From the NCBI GenBank assembly GCA_026410415.1, contig JAPMLR010000006.1, positions 64,135 through 128,134 of the forward strand: a stretch of DNA of 64,000 nt, in the 5' to 3' direction. The notes beneath the pieces are model-generated. The model worked only from the letters and a program-made list of their open reading frames with translations, had not been told where the DNA came from and did no database searches. This DNA comes from Denitratimonas yunnanensis (SeqCode) (GTDB lineage Bacteria > Pseudomonadota > Gammaproteobacteria > Xanthomonadales > Xanthomonadaceae). The number at the start of each line of letters is the position of its first letter. The first letter of the stretch is position 1. Positions 56,416 through 64,000 of the stretch are shown piece after piece. Position numbers and translations under genes: made by a program.

Positions 56416-56667
56416 ATGCGCACCTACACCGCCAACGAAGCCAAGACCCGTTTCGGGGAGTTCCTGGACCGCGCTCAGCGCGAGCCGGTGCGCGTGATGC
56501 GTCACGAACGGGTTGTTGGCGTCATGGTCAGTGCCCAGGACTACGAAGCCATGCGTGCCTTCTATGCCAACCGTTTGCACCGAACGCTGGACGAATCCGC
56601 AGCCGTGGCAGCGCGTGCGGGAATGAACGAAGACGTTCTGGCAAACCTGCTGGCCGATGAGAGCTGA
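56416..56667 (+). CDS. Phd/YefM-type antitoxin
   Basis: This 83-residue protein, MRTYTANEAKTRFGEFLDRA, matches the Phd/YefM N-terminal DNA-binding fold (TANEAK..FGE.L..A..EPV.V..H....V.VS..DYE). The C-terminal half (residues 52-83) is helical and should wrap the toxin. It overlaps the PIN gene by 11 bases. The operator lies in its promoter. It is inserted between thiC and a decayed thiC tail. Confidence 0.88.
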   Translation: MRTYTANEAKTRFGEFLDRAQREPVRVMRHERVVGVMVSAQDYEAMRAFYANRLHRTLDESAAVAARAGMNEDVLANLLADES

Positions 56668-57112
56668 AAGCGCCCGGCATCTGCTCCGGGTGGTGGTCGA
56701 TACCAACGTCTGGATCAGCTCGGCACTGTCGGCATCCGGTGCCCCGGCACTGGTCGCACGGCAGGTCCTGGAGACGCGCCGTCCGGTCTTCTCCGAAGCG
56801 ACATTCGCGGAACTGGAATCGCGATTGTGGCGACCGAAGTTCGATCGTTACCTCGGCATCGAGTTGCGCCAGCGCATCCTGCATGACTTGGGCGCCGTTG
56901 CCGACTGGGTCGAGATTCCGTCCGACTTGGCCCAACAAACCTGGTCCCGCGACCCGGACGACGACCATTTCACCCGCGCCGCACTCGCCGCACACGCACC
57001 ACTGTTGGTCACAGGCGACGCCGATCTGCTCGATCTTTCCGCCATCGTGGGCTTTCGCATCCTGACCCCGGCCGACGCCCTGCGCGAATGGGATGGTGCT
57101 GTCACCAAGTAA
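56657..57112 (+). CDS. PIN-domain toxin (COG1569 type)
   Basis: This 151-residue protein has PIN motifs VVDTNVWISS (Asp15), FSEATFAEL, WSRDPDDDHFTRAAL and LVTGDADLLDL, giving the acidic residues of a Mg-dependent ribonuclease. It is of the COG1569 'putative toxin' type. Its start lies inside the antitoxin gene (11-base overlap). Toxin activity is inferred from family and pairing. GC and codon use are like the surroundings. Confidence 0.88.
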   Translation: MRAESARHLLRVVVDTNVWISSALSASGAPALVARQVLETRRPVFSEATFAELESRLWRPKFDRYLGIELRQRILHDLGAVADWVEIPSDLAQQTWSRDPDDDHFTRAALAAHAPLLVTGDADLLDLSAIVGFRILTPADALREWDGAVTK

Positions 57113-57114
57113 GA

Positions 57115-57196
57115 GACGCATGCCGCCTGGCGAAAGGCATGGAAGCAGGCGCGCCAGTTCCGCGAGCGTGGCGGGAAGGTCTACACGTCGGAGTGA
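57115..57196 (+). pseudogene. Decayed second copy of the thiC 3' end
   Basis: This 82-base stretch aligns with the last 84 bases of thiC (56288-56371). One frame reads LAKGM, and after a 2-base deletion the next reads KQARQFRERGGKVYTSE then TGA, against [17 protein letters not shown] in intact thiC. Differences fall mostly at third codon positions, so it is a divergent homologue rather than a recent copy. It lies between the PIN gene and the methylase gene. Confidence 0.8.
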
Positions 57197-57228
57197 GCTA
57201 TCCTCGCGCCAACGGGGAAAGCATTGAA

Positions 57229-60200
57229 ATGGCCGTGGATCAGGCGAACCCATCAAACACTGATGTCGAATCCTTCATCGCGCGATGGCAAGGCGTCACC
57301 GCTTCCGAGCTTTCCACCTCGCAGAGTTTCCTGATCGAACTGTGCGAACTGCTCGGCGTGCCGCGCCCGCATCCCGCGCCCGAGCAGGACTACCTGTTCG
57401 AGCGACCGCTGACGTTCCAGCATGCCGATGGCAGCACCAGTCCGGGCCGGGTGGACTTGTACCGACGCGGCGCCTTCGTGCTGGAATCCAAGAAGATCAA
57501 GGCCGGTGCGCACACCCGCAGTTTCGACGAGGCGATGTTGCGCGCCCATGCACAGGCGCAGAACTACGCGCGCGCGTTGCCCGCTTCCGAAGGCCGCCCG
57601 CCGTTTCTCGTTGTGGTCGATGTCGGCCACCGGATCGAGCTGTATTCGGAGTTTTCCCGCAGCGGCGGCAGCTACGTCCCGTTTCCCGATCCGCGCCACC
57701 ATCGCATCGAGCTTTCCGACCTGGCCGATCCGGCCATCCGTGAACGCCTGCGCCGGGTCTGGCTGGATCCGCTCTCGCTCGACCCTTCACGCGAATCGGC
57801 CCGCGTCACCCGCGACATCGCCGCCAAACTGGCCGAACTGGCCAAATCGCTGGAACACAGTGGCCACGCTGCCGAATCGGTCGCGCAATTCCTGATGCGC
57901 TGCCTGTTCACCATGTTTGCCGAGGACGTGCACCTGCTGCCGCCCGACAGCTTTCGCGACCTGCTCAACACGCACCGCGAACAACCCGATATCGCCATGC
58001 GCATGCTCGCCTCACTCTGGCGCGACATGGACAGCGGCGGTTTTTCCGTCGTGCTCGCCAACGACGTGCTGCGCTTCAACGGCAAGCTGTTCAAGCAGCC
58101 CGACACGCTTCCACTCGACATCGCGCAGATCGACCTGCTGATCGACGCCGCGCGCGCCGACTGGCGCCACGTCGAACCGGCCATCTTCGGCACGCTGCTG
58201 GAACGCGCGCTCAATCCCAAAGAGCGGCACAAGCTCGGCGCGCACTACACGCCGCGCGCCTATGTCGAACGACTGGTGTTGCCGACGGTGATCGAACCGC
58301 TGCGCGCCGAATGGAGCGATGCCAAGGCCGCCGCTCTGGTGCAACTGGACGAAGCCGAACAGGCCCGCGAAGCCGGCCAGCAAAGCACCGGCCTGAAATC
58401 CAATGCCGAACGCCTCAAGCAATACAACATCGAACTGGGCAAAGCGCGCGACATCGTGCTGGATTTCCATCGCCGCCTGTGTGCGGTGCGCGTGCTCGAT
58501 CCCGCCTGCGGCAGTGGCAACTTCCTGTACGTGACGCTGGAACACCTCAAGCGTCTGGAGGGCGAGGTGCTGAACACGCTGGAGGAATTCGGCCTCTCCG
58601 CGCGCGGCGTGGTCGAACAGACCGGCCTGGACATCGACGCCGAACGCGCCATTTCCACCGAAGCCCAGACCGTCGATCCGCACAACCTGCTCGGCATCGA
58701 ACTCAACCCGCGCGCCGCGGCGATCGCCGAAGTGGTGCTGTGGATCGGCTACCTGCAATGGCACTTCCGCACCCGCGGCGACGTGAACCCGCCGGTGCCG
58801 GTGATCCGCGACTTCCGCAACATCCAGAACCGCGACGCGGTGCTGGACTACGACCGCATCGAACCCGTCACCGACGAACACGGCGTGCCCGTCACGCGCT
58901 GGGACGGGGTGACGATGAAGCCATCGCCGGTGACCGGCGAGCCGATTCCGGACGAGAGCGCGCGCAAGCCGGTGGAGCGCTACGTGAACCCGCGCAAGGC
59001 CGCGTGGCCGGCGGCGGATTTCGTGGTGGGGAATCCGCCGTTTATTGGTTCCAAGCGAATGCGCGACGCGCTTGGTGATGGCTACGTGGACGCGATTCAG
59101 GACGCATGGCCTGAAGTTCCGCAGGCAACCGATTTCGTCATGCGTTGGTGGCACCATGCGGCGCTGCTGACGGTGCGCGGTGCGTTGCAGCGGTTCGGGT
59201 TGATTACCACCAACAGCTTGCGGCAAGCCTATGTGCGACGCGCTGTGGAGCCGTATCTGGACGGCAATCCGCCGCTGTCATTGGTGTTTGCCGTGCCCGA
59301 TCACCCGTGGGTGGATAGCGAGGACGGCGCCGCCGTACGCATCGCGATGACCGTTGGGGAAGCAGGGCGGAAGTCGGGTCGCCTCGTCGCTGTGATGGGG
59401 GAACGTGCCGAAGCGGAAGAAGGCAACGACGACCTCGTCATTTCAACGGAAGCGCGAACTGGACGCATCAATGCCGATCTGACGGTGGGCGTCGATCTGA
59501 CGCAAGCCGTCCCGCTGCACGCCAACGCCGATCTGTGCTCGGTGGGAATGAAAACCATCGGCGCCGCATTCCAGGTTGAGCGCGACCGGGCAATGGCGCT
59601 GGGACTCGGTGTCGTGCCTGAACTGGAGCGCCACATCCGGCCGTATATAAACGGTCGCGACGTGTCGCAGAGCCCGCGAAATCTCTACGTCATCGATTTC
59701 TTCGGACTGGAAGTCGATCAAGTGCGTGCGCGATATCCGGCGGCGTATCAACACCTTTTGGAGAGAGCGAAGCCGGAGCGCGACCTCAATCGCAATGCGA
59801 TATTCCGGGATCGGTGGTGGGTCATCGGGCATCCGCGGCAGCAATTCCGGACTGCCACGGCCGGCTTGTCGCGCTACATCGCGACCTTGGAAACATCGAA
59901 GCATCGGTTCTTCGTGTTCCTGCCTATCGACGTGACGCCGGACAGTTCGCTAGTGACGGTGGCTGATGAGCGGGCCGAGACGTTAGGTGTGCTTTCGAGT
60001 GAGTTGCACACAATTTGGTCACTGGCTCTCGGCGGCCGGTTGGGAGTTGGTAACGATCCTCGCTACAACAAATCCCGGTGTTTTGAGACCTTCCCCCTTC
60101 CTGACTTCCACTTCCTCGATAAGTTCTGCGGCCCGATTGGCGGCGGCACCATTACCTCGCAGGACGGCGCGGTGCGCCCCAACCCAGTGATCGGCGAGTA

Positions 60201-60939
60201 CGCCTCCGTGCGCATCGCCACTCTCGCCGAACAACTCGACACCCACCGCAAGCGCCAGCAGGCCGCCCATCCCGACCTCACTCTGACCGGCATGTACAAC
60301 GTGCTGGACAAGCTGCGCAGCGGGGAGCCGCTCACCGCCAAGGAGCGCACCGTCCACGAGCACGGCCTGGTCTCGGTGCTGCGCCAGCTGCACGACGAGC
60401 TCGACGCTGCCGTGCTCGACGCCTACGGCTGGTCCGACTTGCTGCCGCTGCTGCGCGTCGCGCACGGCAACGAGGCGCCATCCGAAGGCCAGGGGCGCGA
60501 CGACGCCGAGCGCGCCTTCGATGAAGCCATCCTCGAACGCCTCGTCGCGCTCAATGCCGAACGCGCCGCCGAGGAAGCCCGCGGCGTGGTGCGCTGGCTG
60601 CGCCCGGAGTTCCAGAATCCGGCCAGCGCCCACACGCCATCGCAAGCCAATCTCGACGCCACCACGCCCGAGTCCGACGATGCTTCCGACGCGGCAGCCG
60701 AAACGCCGGCCACGCCTTCGGCAACCATCAAGGCCGTTCCGTGGCCGAAGGACACCATCGAGCAGATCCGCGCCGTCGCCGACGTGCTGGCGGCCAGCCC
60801 CGCCGCGCTGTCCGTGGACGCCATCGCCGAACGCTTCAGCGCACGCGGCCCGTGGAAAAAACGCCTGCCGAAACTGCTCGACATGCTCGTCGCTCTCGGC
60901 CGAGCCAGCGAACAGGAAGGCCGCTACGGGGCCGGGTGA
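57229..60939 (+). CDS. Type IIG-like restriction-methylation enzyme (single chain)
   Basis: This 1236-residue protein has an N-terminal PD-(D/E)xK-like nuclease site (VDLYRRGAFVLESKK: Asp76, Glu86, Lys88), a helical region, methylase motif I DPACGSGNFL (residue 424) and motif IV NPPF (602), a target-recognition region (about 640-960) and a C-terminal HTH-like tail (KKRLPKLLDMLVALGRA). This layout fits MmeI-like/type IIL enzymes. The region around 59030-60130 has a different codon choice (TATATAAAC, ACAATTTGG), which suggests exchange of the specificity part. ATG 57229 follows GGGGAAAG. Its 3' end has a decayed second copy at 62202. Confidence 0.85.
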   Translation: MAVDQANPSNTDVESFIARWQGVTASELSTSQSFLIELCELLGVPRPHPAPEQDYLFERPLTFQHADGSTSPGRVDLYRRGAFVLESKKIKAGAHTRSFDEAMLRAHAQAQNYARALPASEGRPPFLVVVDVGHRIELYSEFSRSGGSYVPFPDPRHHRIELSDLADPAIRERLRRVWLDPLSLDPSRESARVTRDIAAKLAELAKSLEHSGHAAESVAQFLMRCLFTMFAEDVHLLPPDSFRDLLNTHREQPDIAMRMLASLWRDMDSGGFSVVLANDVLRFNGKLFKQPDTLPLDIAQIDLLIDAARADWRHVEPAIFGTLLERALNPKERHKLGAHYTPRAYVERLVLPTVIEPLRAEWSDAKAAALVQLDEAEQAREAGQQSTGLKSNAERLKQYNIELGKARDIVLDFHRRLCAVRVLDPACGSGNFLYVTLEHLKRLEGEVLNTLEEFGLSARGVVEQTGLDIDAERAISTEAQTVDPHNLLGIELNPRAAAIAEVVLWIGYLQWHFRTRGDVNPPVPVIRDFRNIQNRDAVLDYDRIEPVTDEHGVPVTRWDGVTMKPSPVTGEPIPDESARKPVERYVNPRKAAWPAADFVVGNPPFIGSKRMRDALGDGYVDAIQDAWPEVPQATDFVMRWWHHAALLTVRGALQRFGLITTNSLRQAYVRRAVEPYLDGNPPLSLVFAVPDHPWVDSEDGAAVRIAMTVGEAGRKSGRLVAVMGERAEAEEGNDDLVISTEARTGRINADLTVGVDLTQAVPLHANADLCSVGMKTIGAAFQVERDRAMALGLGVVPELERHIRPYINGRDVSQSPRNLYVIDFFGLEVDQVRARYPAAYQHLLERAKPERDLNRNAIFRDRWWVIGHPRQQFRTATAGLSRYIATLETSKHRFFVFLPIDVTPDSSLVTVADERAETLGVLSSELHTIWSLALGGRLGVGNDPRYNKSRCFETFPLPDFHFLDKFCGPIGGGTITSQDGAVRPNPVIGEYASVRIATLAEQLDTHRKRQQAAHPDLTLTGMYNVLDKLRSGEPLTAKERTVHEHGLVSVLRQLHDELDAAVLDAYGWSDLLPLLRVAHGNEAPSEGQGRDDAERAFDEAILERLVALNAERAAEEARGVVRWLRPEFQNPASAHTPSQANLDATTPESDDASDAAAETPATPSATIKAVPWPKDTIEQIRAVADVLAASPAALSVDAIAERFSARGPWKKRLPKLLDMLVALGRASEQEGRYGAG

Positions 60940-61053
60940 TCGAAGGTGGCCGCCACTGGCTCCAGACGGTCTGGTCCGCAAACCGATTGCGCGCACCATC
61001 CAGCCCGCTCAAGGAACATTGCCAATCAATAGGTTACGCAACCACTTCGCGAT

Positions 61054-61107
61054 AACTAGCGAGTTGAATCAACTTAACTAGCAAATAAGCCGGGTTAATT
61101 TTACAAT
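61054..61107 (+). promoter_or_regulatory. Operator-like repeats and -10 before the ATPase-STAS gene
   Basis: In an AT-rich stretch there are two direct copies of AACTAGC (61054-61060, 61076-61082) flanking the palindrome AGTTGAATCAACT (61062-61074), and TACAAT (61102-61107) ends seven bases before the ATG. No SD is present. I infer an operator and a possibly leaderless transcript. No good -35 was found. Confidence 0.45.
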
Positions 61108-61113
61108 CCGGCG

Positions 61114-62172
61114 ATGGCTCGCCCGAACCGCTTCCCAGAGATCCAGGCAGCCCTGCTGCACGCCGTCACGACGCATCCACGCGATCTGGTAGGTATGGTG
61201 GCGGCCCAGCTGGGCCTGTCCAAGGCCCGCATCGGGATCGAGGTTCGCGACCTGGTCGCCGGCGGCTATCTGCTCAAGCAGGGCACGACGCGCCCGTCCT
61301 ACGCGCTGGGGCAGAACCGCCGCTTCCAACGGCGCTATCGCCGGGCCGGGCTGGCTGAAGATGCGGTCTGGTTCGAACACCTGTTGCCGCTGCTGGATGA
61401 TCTGCCGCGCAATGTGCTCGACATCGCCCACTACGGGGTGACGGAAATGGTCAACAACGCGGTCGATCATTCCGATGCCGAATCCGTGTTGGTGCGGATG
61501 GAGCGCCGAGATGCTCAGCTATGGCTGGAGGTGGCCGACGATGGGATCGGCATTTTCCGCAAGATCACCCGCGCGCTCGCTCTGCCGGACGAGCGCCTGG
61601 CGCTGCTGGAGTTGTCCAAGGGAAAGCTGACGACCGATCCCGCCCGGCATTCCGGCGAGGGCATCTTCTTCACGTCGCGCGTGTTCGATGTCTTCCGGAT
61701 CGCATCGACCGGCCTGGTGTTCGACCATGACGCCAATTTTGATGACGACCTGCTGGTGGATGCGGACGAGGTTGACAGCGGGACGCGCGTGGAAATGCGT
61801 ATCGCAACCGATTCGTCCCGTACCCTAAAAGCCGTCTTCGACGAGTATTCCAGCGGCCCGGACGACTACAGCTTCGCCAGGACCATCGTGCCGGTGCGGT
61901 TGGCGAAAGTCGGGAACGAGAACCTGATCTCGCGCTCGCAGGCCAAGCGGCTGCTGCAACGTGTGGATCGGTTCCGCTGCGTGGTGCTCGACTTTTCCGG
62001 TGTCGCCAGCATCGGGCAGGCGTTCGCCGACGAGATCTTCCGTGTGTTCGCAAACGCGCATCCGGAAGTGGAGCTCGTCGCCATCCATGCCACGCCTGAA
62101 GTCCAGCAGATGATGCGCCGTGCGGAAGTGCTGCGGGACGAGCAAGGAGGACAGTTGCCCTTGCTGGACTGA
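61114..62172 (+). CDS. HTH - GHKL ATPase - STAS-like (DUF4325) fusion protein
   Basis: This 352-residue protein has an N-terminal winged-helix (residues 8-70, with LGLSKARIGIEVRDLVAGGYL), a GHKL ATPase domain like anti-sigma kinases (TEMVNNAVDHSDAES N box, VADDGIGIF, SGEGIFFTS), and a C-terminal STAS-like DUF4325 domain (RFRCVVLDFSGVASIGQAFADEIFRVF). The anti-sigma kinase and its STAS partner are thus on one chain with a DNA-binding domain. Its regulatory role next to a restriction enzyme is inferred. It lies between the methylase gene and a decayed methylase tail. Confidence 0.8.
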   Translation: MARPNRFPEIQAALLHAVTTHPRDLVGMVAAQLGLSKARIGIEVRDLVAGGYLLKQGTTRPSYALGQNRRFQRRYRRAGLAEDAVWFEHLLPLLDDLPRNVLDIAHYGVTEMVNNAVDHSDAESVLVRMERRDAQLWLEVADDGIGIFRKITRALALPDERLALLELSKGKLTTDPARHSGEGIFFTSRVFDVFRIASTGLVFDHDANFDDDLLVDADEVDSGTRVEMRIATDSSRTLKAVFDEYSSGPDDYSFARTIVPVRLAKVGNENLISRSQAKRLLQRVDRFRCVVLDFSGVASIGQAFADEIFRVFANAHPEVELVAIHATPEVQQMMRRAEVLRDEQGGQLPLLD

Positions 62173-62198
62173 ACGCAGACCGGCATGACTCGGCCAGC

Positions 62199-62300
62199 GC
62201 CTCGCGCCGCGGGCTGGGGAAGAAACGCCTGCCGAAACTGCTGGAGATGTTGGGCGCGCTCGGCCGTGCCACGGAACCGGACGGCAGTTTCAGTGCGTAA
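62199..62300 (+). pseudogene. Decayed second copy of the methylase 3' end
   Basis: In frame from 62202 it reads SRRGLGKKRLPKLLEMLG then ALGRATEPDGSFSA and TAA. The end of the methylase at 60838-60939 reads SARGPWKKRLPKLLDMLV then ALGRASEQEGRYGAG. I count 21 identical residues of 32. No upstream part of the enzyme is present, so it is a tail fragment, like the thiC one at 57115. Confidence 0.82.
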
Positions 62301-62579
62301 ACCGCACCCGAAGCGCCTGGGCGCCGGCATGGCGAATGGCGGCGATGACGGCAGGTGACTGTCACGGATCAGGTGATACGACCAGCGCGGGCGATCCGTC
62401 AGTCCAACGGAGCACACGGCCTCGGAATATTCCTACGCCACGTTCCCAGCAACTCCGATGAGCACCTGCGCGGTTTGCGGATGCCGTGCGATGCGCCCGA
62501 TGCGGAGACTGTCTCCACCGGCCGGGAATGACTCCCGAACGGATGTCCAGTCACTTACAACTTTCTCGGAGACACCGCC
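62301..62579. other. Gene-free stretch before the comEA-like gene
   Basis: About 280 bases with no supported gene. An 11-base palindrome GTGACTGTCAC lies at 62355-62365. TCGGAG just before 62580 is the ribosome site of the next gene. Confidence 0.45.
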
Positions 62580-62864
62580 ATGAACACCTTCGCCCTCGTC
62601 ATCAAGTCCCTGCTTCTGTCGCTCGCCCTGAGCTTCTCGGCGTTCGCCGCCGGCCCGGTGAACATCAACACCGCCGACGCGGCGGCGTTGTCGGCCAGCC
62701 TCAACGGCGTCGGCCCGGCCAAGGCCCAAGCGATCGTCGAGTACCGTCAGGCCAATGGTCCGTTCAAGAGCGCCGACCAGCTCGCCAAGGTGAAAGGCAT
62801 CGGTCTGGCTACCGTCGAAAAGAACCGCGACCTGATCCTGGTCGCGAACGCGAAGCCCGAGTGA
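62580..62864 (+). CDS. ComEA-like helix-hairpin-helix protein
   Basis: This 94-residue protein has a signal peptide (cleavage near AFA-AG) and two HhH motifs (VNINTADAAALSASLNGVG and VKGIGLATVEKNRDLI), as in ComEA. ComEA binds incoming DNA in the periplasm during natural transformation. With comM at 6.4 kb it suggests competence, though small HhH secreted proteins of this kind are also common in non-competent bacteria. Confidence 0.9.
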   Translation: MNTFALVIKSLLLSLALSFSAFAAGPVNINTADAAALSASLNGVGPAKAQAIVEYRQANGPFKSADQLAKVKGIGLATVEKNRDLILVANAKPE

Positions 62865-62880
62865 TGCAGCGCCCTCCACT

Positions 62881-62910
62881 CATCGTCCCGCAGCACAGCG
62901 CGGGACGATG
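62881..62910 (+). terminator. Hairpin after the comEA-like gene
   Basis: The arms CATCGTCCCGC (62881-62891) and GCGGGACGATG (62900-62910) enclose an 8-base loop. It begins 16 bases after the stop. There is no T-run, so it is a weak or Rho-assisted terminator, or an mRNA-end structure. Confidence 0.45.
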
Positions 62911-63040
62911 AGGAGGATCGGCACGTTGAAGGGCATTCCCGCTTCCGATTGCGTCTCCCGCGTAATCTCAGAACACCCGCGAGGCATCCATCGGCACCGC
63001 TATACCCTCGATCCGGCGCGCGCCATCCACGCGGCACGAT

Positions 63041-63613
63041 TCAGCTCGACGACACCCAGGGCGACACCAGCACCCACACGCCCAGGCAGGCAAACAGTGC
63101 CGCCGCCGCCCAGCGCGCGTACGTGAGCGGCAGGCGATCGGCAAACTTCGCGCCCAGCGCAACGACGGGAAGGTTGGCGAGCATCATGCCAACGGTGGTG
63201 CCGATGACCACCCAGTAGAGCGGCGTGTATTGCGCGGCGAGCACGACGGTGGCGACTTGCGTCTTGTCGCCGATTTCGGCAAGGAAAAACGCGACGGTGG
63301 TGGTGAGAAATGCGCCGAAACGCGGCGCGGGCGCGGCATCGTCGTCGATCTTGTCGGGCACCAGCGTCCACAGCGCCACCGCGATGAATGACGCGGCCAC
63401 GGCCCATCGCAAGGCTTCCGGCGAGAACCAGCCGGCCACCAGCGTGCCGATCCACGCGGCGGCGGCGTGATTGAGCAGTGTCGCGATCAGGATGCCCCAG
63501 GCGATCGGCCAGAAGCGCCGATAGCGCGCGGCCAGAAGCAGCGAGAGCAGTTGGGTCTTGTCGCCGATCTCGGCGATCGCGACGGCCACGGTGGAGACGA
63601 GGAAGGTTTCCAT
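63041..63613 (-). CDS. TMEM165/GDT1 family Mn2+ exporter
   Basis: This 190-residue, six-helix protein has the two family motifs EIGDKTQL (residues 15-22) and EIGDKTQV, one in each half. Members export Mn2+ (or exchange Mn/Ca with protons). The start at 63613 follows AGGAAATCC. A Mn2+-type riboswitch lies directly upstream, which fits detoxification of excess manganese. Confidence 0.93.
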   Translation of the reverse strand: METFLVSTVAVAIAEIGDKTQLLSLLLAARYRRFWPIAWGILIATLLNHAAAAWIGTLVAGWFSPEALRWAVAASFIAVALWTLVPDKIDDDAAPAPRFGAFLTTTVAFFLAEIGDKTQVATVVLAAQYTPLYWVVIGTTVGMMLANLPVVALGAKFADRLPLTYARWAAAALFACLGVWVLVSPWVSSS

Positions 63614-63659
63614 GGATTTCCTGGGCCGGGCGAGAGCGACGACGAGCCGACACGGCGCC

Positions 63660-63790
63660 CGCCCGGCATGGCGGCACCGCATCAACCCATGGTCTCGTCC
63701 GATCTGCATCCGCATCGCCATGGCCTGCCGGCCAAGTGTGTTGACGATGCGACGGCACACAAGCGTGCCGGGACTACTCCCCAGAGGAGG
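63660..63790 (-). promoter_or_regulatory. yybP-ykoY (Mn2+) riboswitch
   Basis: On the minus strand the conserved GGGGAGTAG (63782-63774) and GTCAACAC (63745-63738) occur with the expected order and spacing, followed by a GAGACC near 63693. This is the aptamer that senses Mn2+, known from Xanthomonas. Boundaries are approximate. Mn2+ binding should switch the GDT1 gene on. Confidence 0.85.
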
Positions 63791-63796
63791 GCGCGC

Positions 63797-63802
63797 AGTA
63801 TA
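63797..63802 (-). promoter_or_regulatory. -10 element before the Mn riboswitch
   Basis: TATACT on the minus strand (63802-63797). It ends 15 bases before the GGGGAGTAG of the aptamer, so transcription would start a few bases before the riboswitch. No good -35 was found. Beyond 63803 to the window end I see no supported gene. Confidence 0.45.
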
Positions 63803-64000
63803 TCCGGCGCAGACAGTCATTGCGCGGCGCGGCCGGGTCACGCGACCGGGCCGACCCGGACGCGTGCGCAGCGCCGGCGCCGGAGAAGCGCCAGCCGGTC
63901 GATCCGGGGCGGCCAGGAACGCGCGCGGAACGGCATTCATCCAGGTGCCGATGGCAGCGCCGGCTTGCGCCGTGCCTCGCCGACCGCCTACGCTCGCATG

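Noticed and set aside
62355..62365. Palindrome GTGACTGTCAC
   Set aside because: Too short alone, with no promoter or gene start near it.

Overview
The window is a high-GC (mid-60s % by eye), gene-dense chromosomal segment of a gammaproteobacterium, most likely order Lysobacterales (Xanthomonadales). The evidence is an OleA that is near-identical in motifs and length to the Xanthomonas enzyme, a pepP-ygfB pair, an rdgC/ttcA/hemH/tatABC housekeeping core, a TMEM165/GDT1 exporter behind a yybP-ykoY type riboswitch, and secreted proteins with an IFxDGxE-like tag. I see no rRNA, tRNA, CRISPR array, IS element or integrase.

Layout. 1-4.8 kb: the end of an ABC-permease/M1 peptidase fusion, a DUF1684 protein and a degenerate LytS-type kinase. 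4.8-8.3 kb (minus): MaoC + SDR pair, comM, ubiK. 8.3-11.1 kb: PII protein, LemA, DUF2207 protein. 11.2-17.7 kb (minus): giant membrane ankyrin protein + YcgL, then pepP-ygfB-oleA. 18.0-21.3 kb: a DUF1800/DUF1501 export pair with a perfect CRP/Clp-type site upstream. 21.4-29.7 kb (minus): lipoprotein, M16 and M17 peptidases, HAD phosphatase, a yqjD-yqjE-yqjK-like envelope operon and a DegQ/DegS-like protease. 29.9-41.9 kb: H1-like basic protein, M50 protease, HAD, His-rich protein, TonB, ttcA, rdgC, YgjP-like protease, hemH, tatABC and a WYL regulator.

42-49.5 kb is the most coherent system. A TonB-dependent receptor (minus) diverges from a run of PepSY membrane protein, DUF2271 protein, DUF4198 protein, ApbE flavin transferase and a membrane-anchored CysJ-like flavoreductase. 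A Fur-box-like dyad sits inside the receptor promoter. The DUF2271 protein carries DGVTGAT, the ApbE flavinylation motif. The inferred system takes electrons from cytoplasmic NAD(P)H across the membrane to an FMN-carrying periplasmic protein that reduces imported ferric chelates.

49.5-54.2 kb holds a DksA-type zinc finger protein, a tandem pair of unrecognised paralogous secreted proteins, an NlpE-like lipoprotein and a subtilase. 54.3-62.3 kb is an accessory/defence stretch behind TPP-riboswitch-controlled thiC: a Phd/PIN toxin-antitoxin pair with a leaderless-looking promoter, a single-chain type IIG-like restriction-methylation enzyme, and a HTH-GHKL ATPase-STAS-like fusion. Both the toxin-antitoxin pair and the ATPase gene lie between an intact gene and a decayed second copy of that gene's own 3' end (thiC tail, then methylase tail). 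That arrangement occurs twice in 6 kb and indicates insertion or recombination at gene ends. The window closes with a ComEA-like protein and the Mn-riboswitch/GDT1 exporter.
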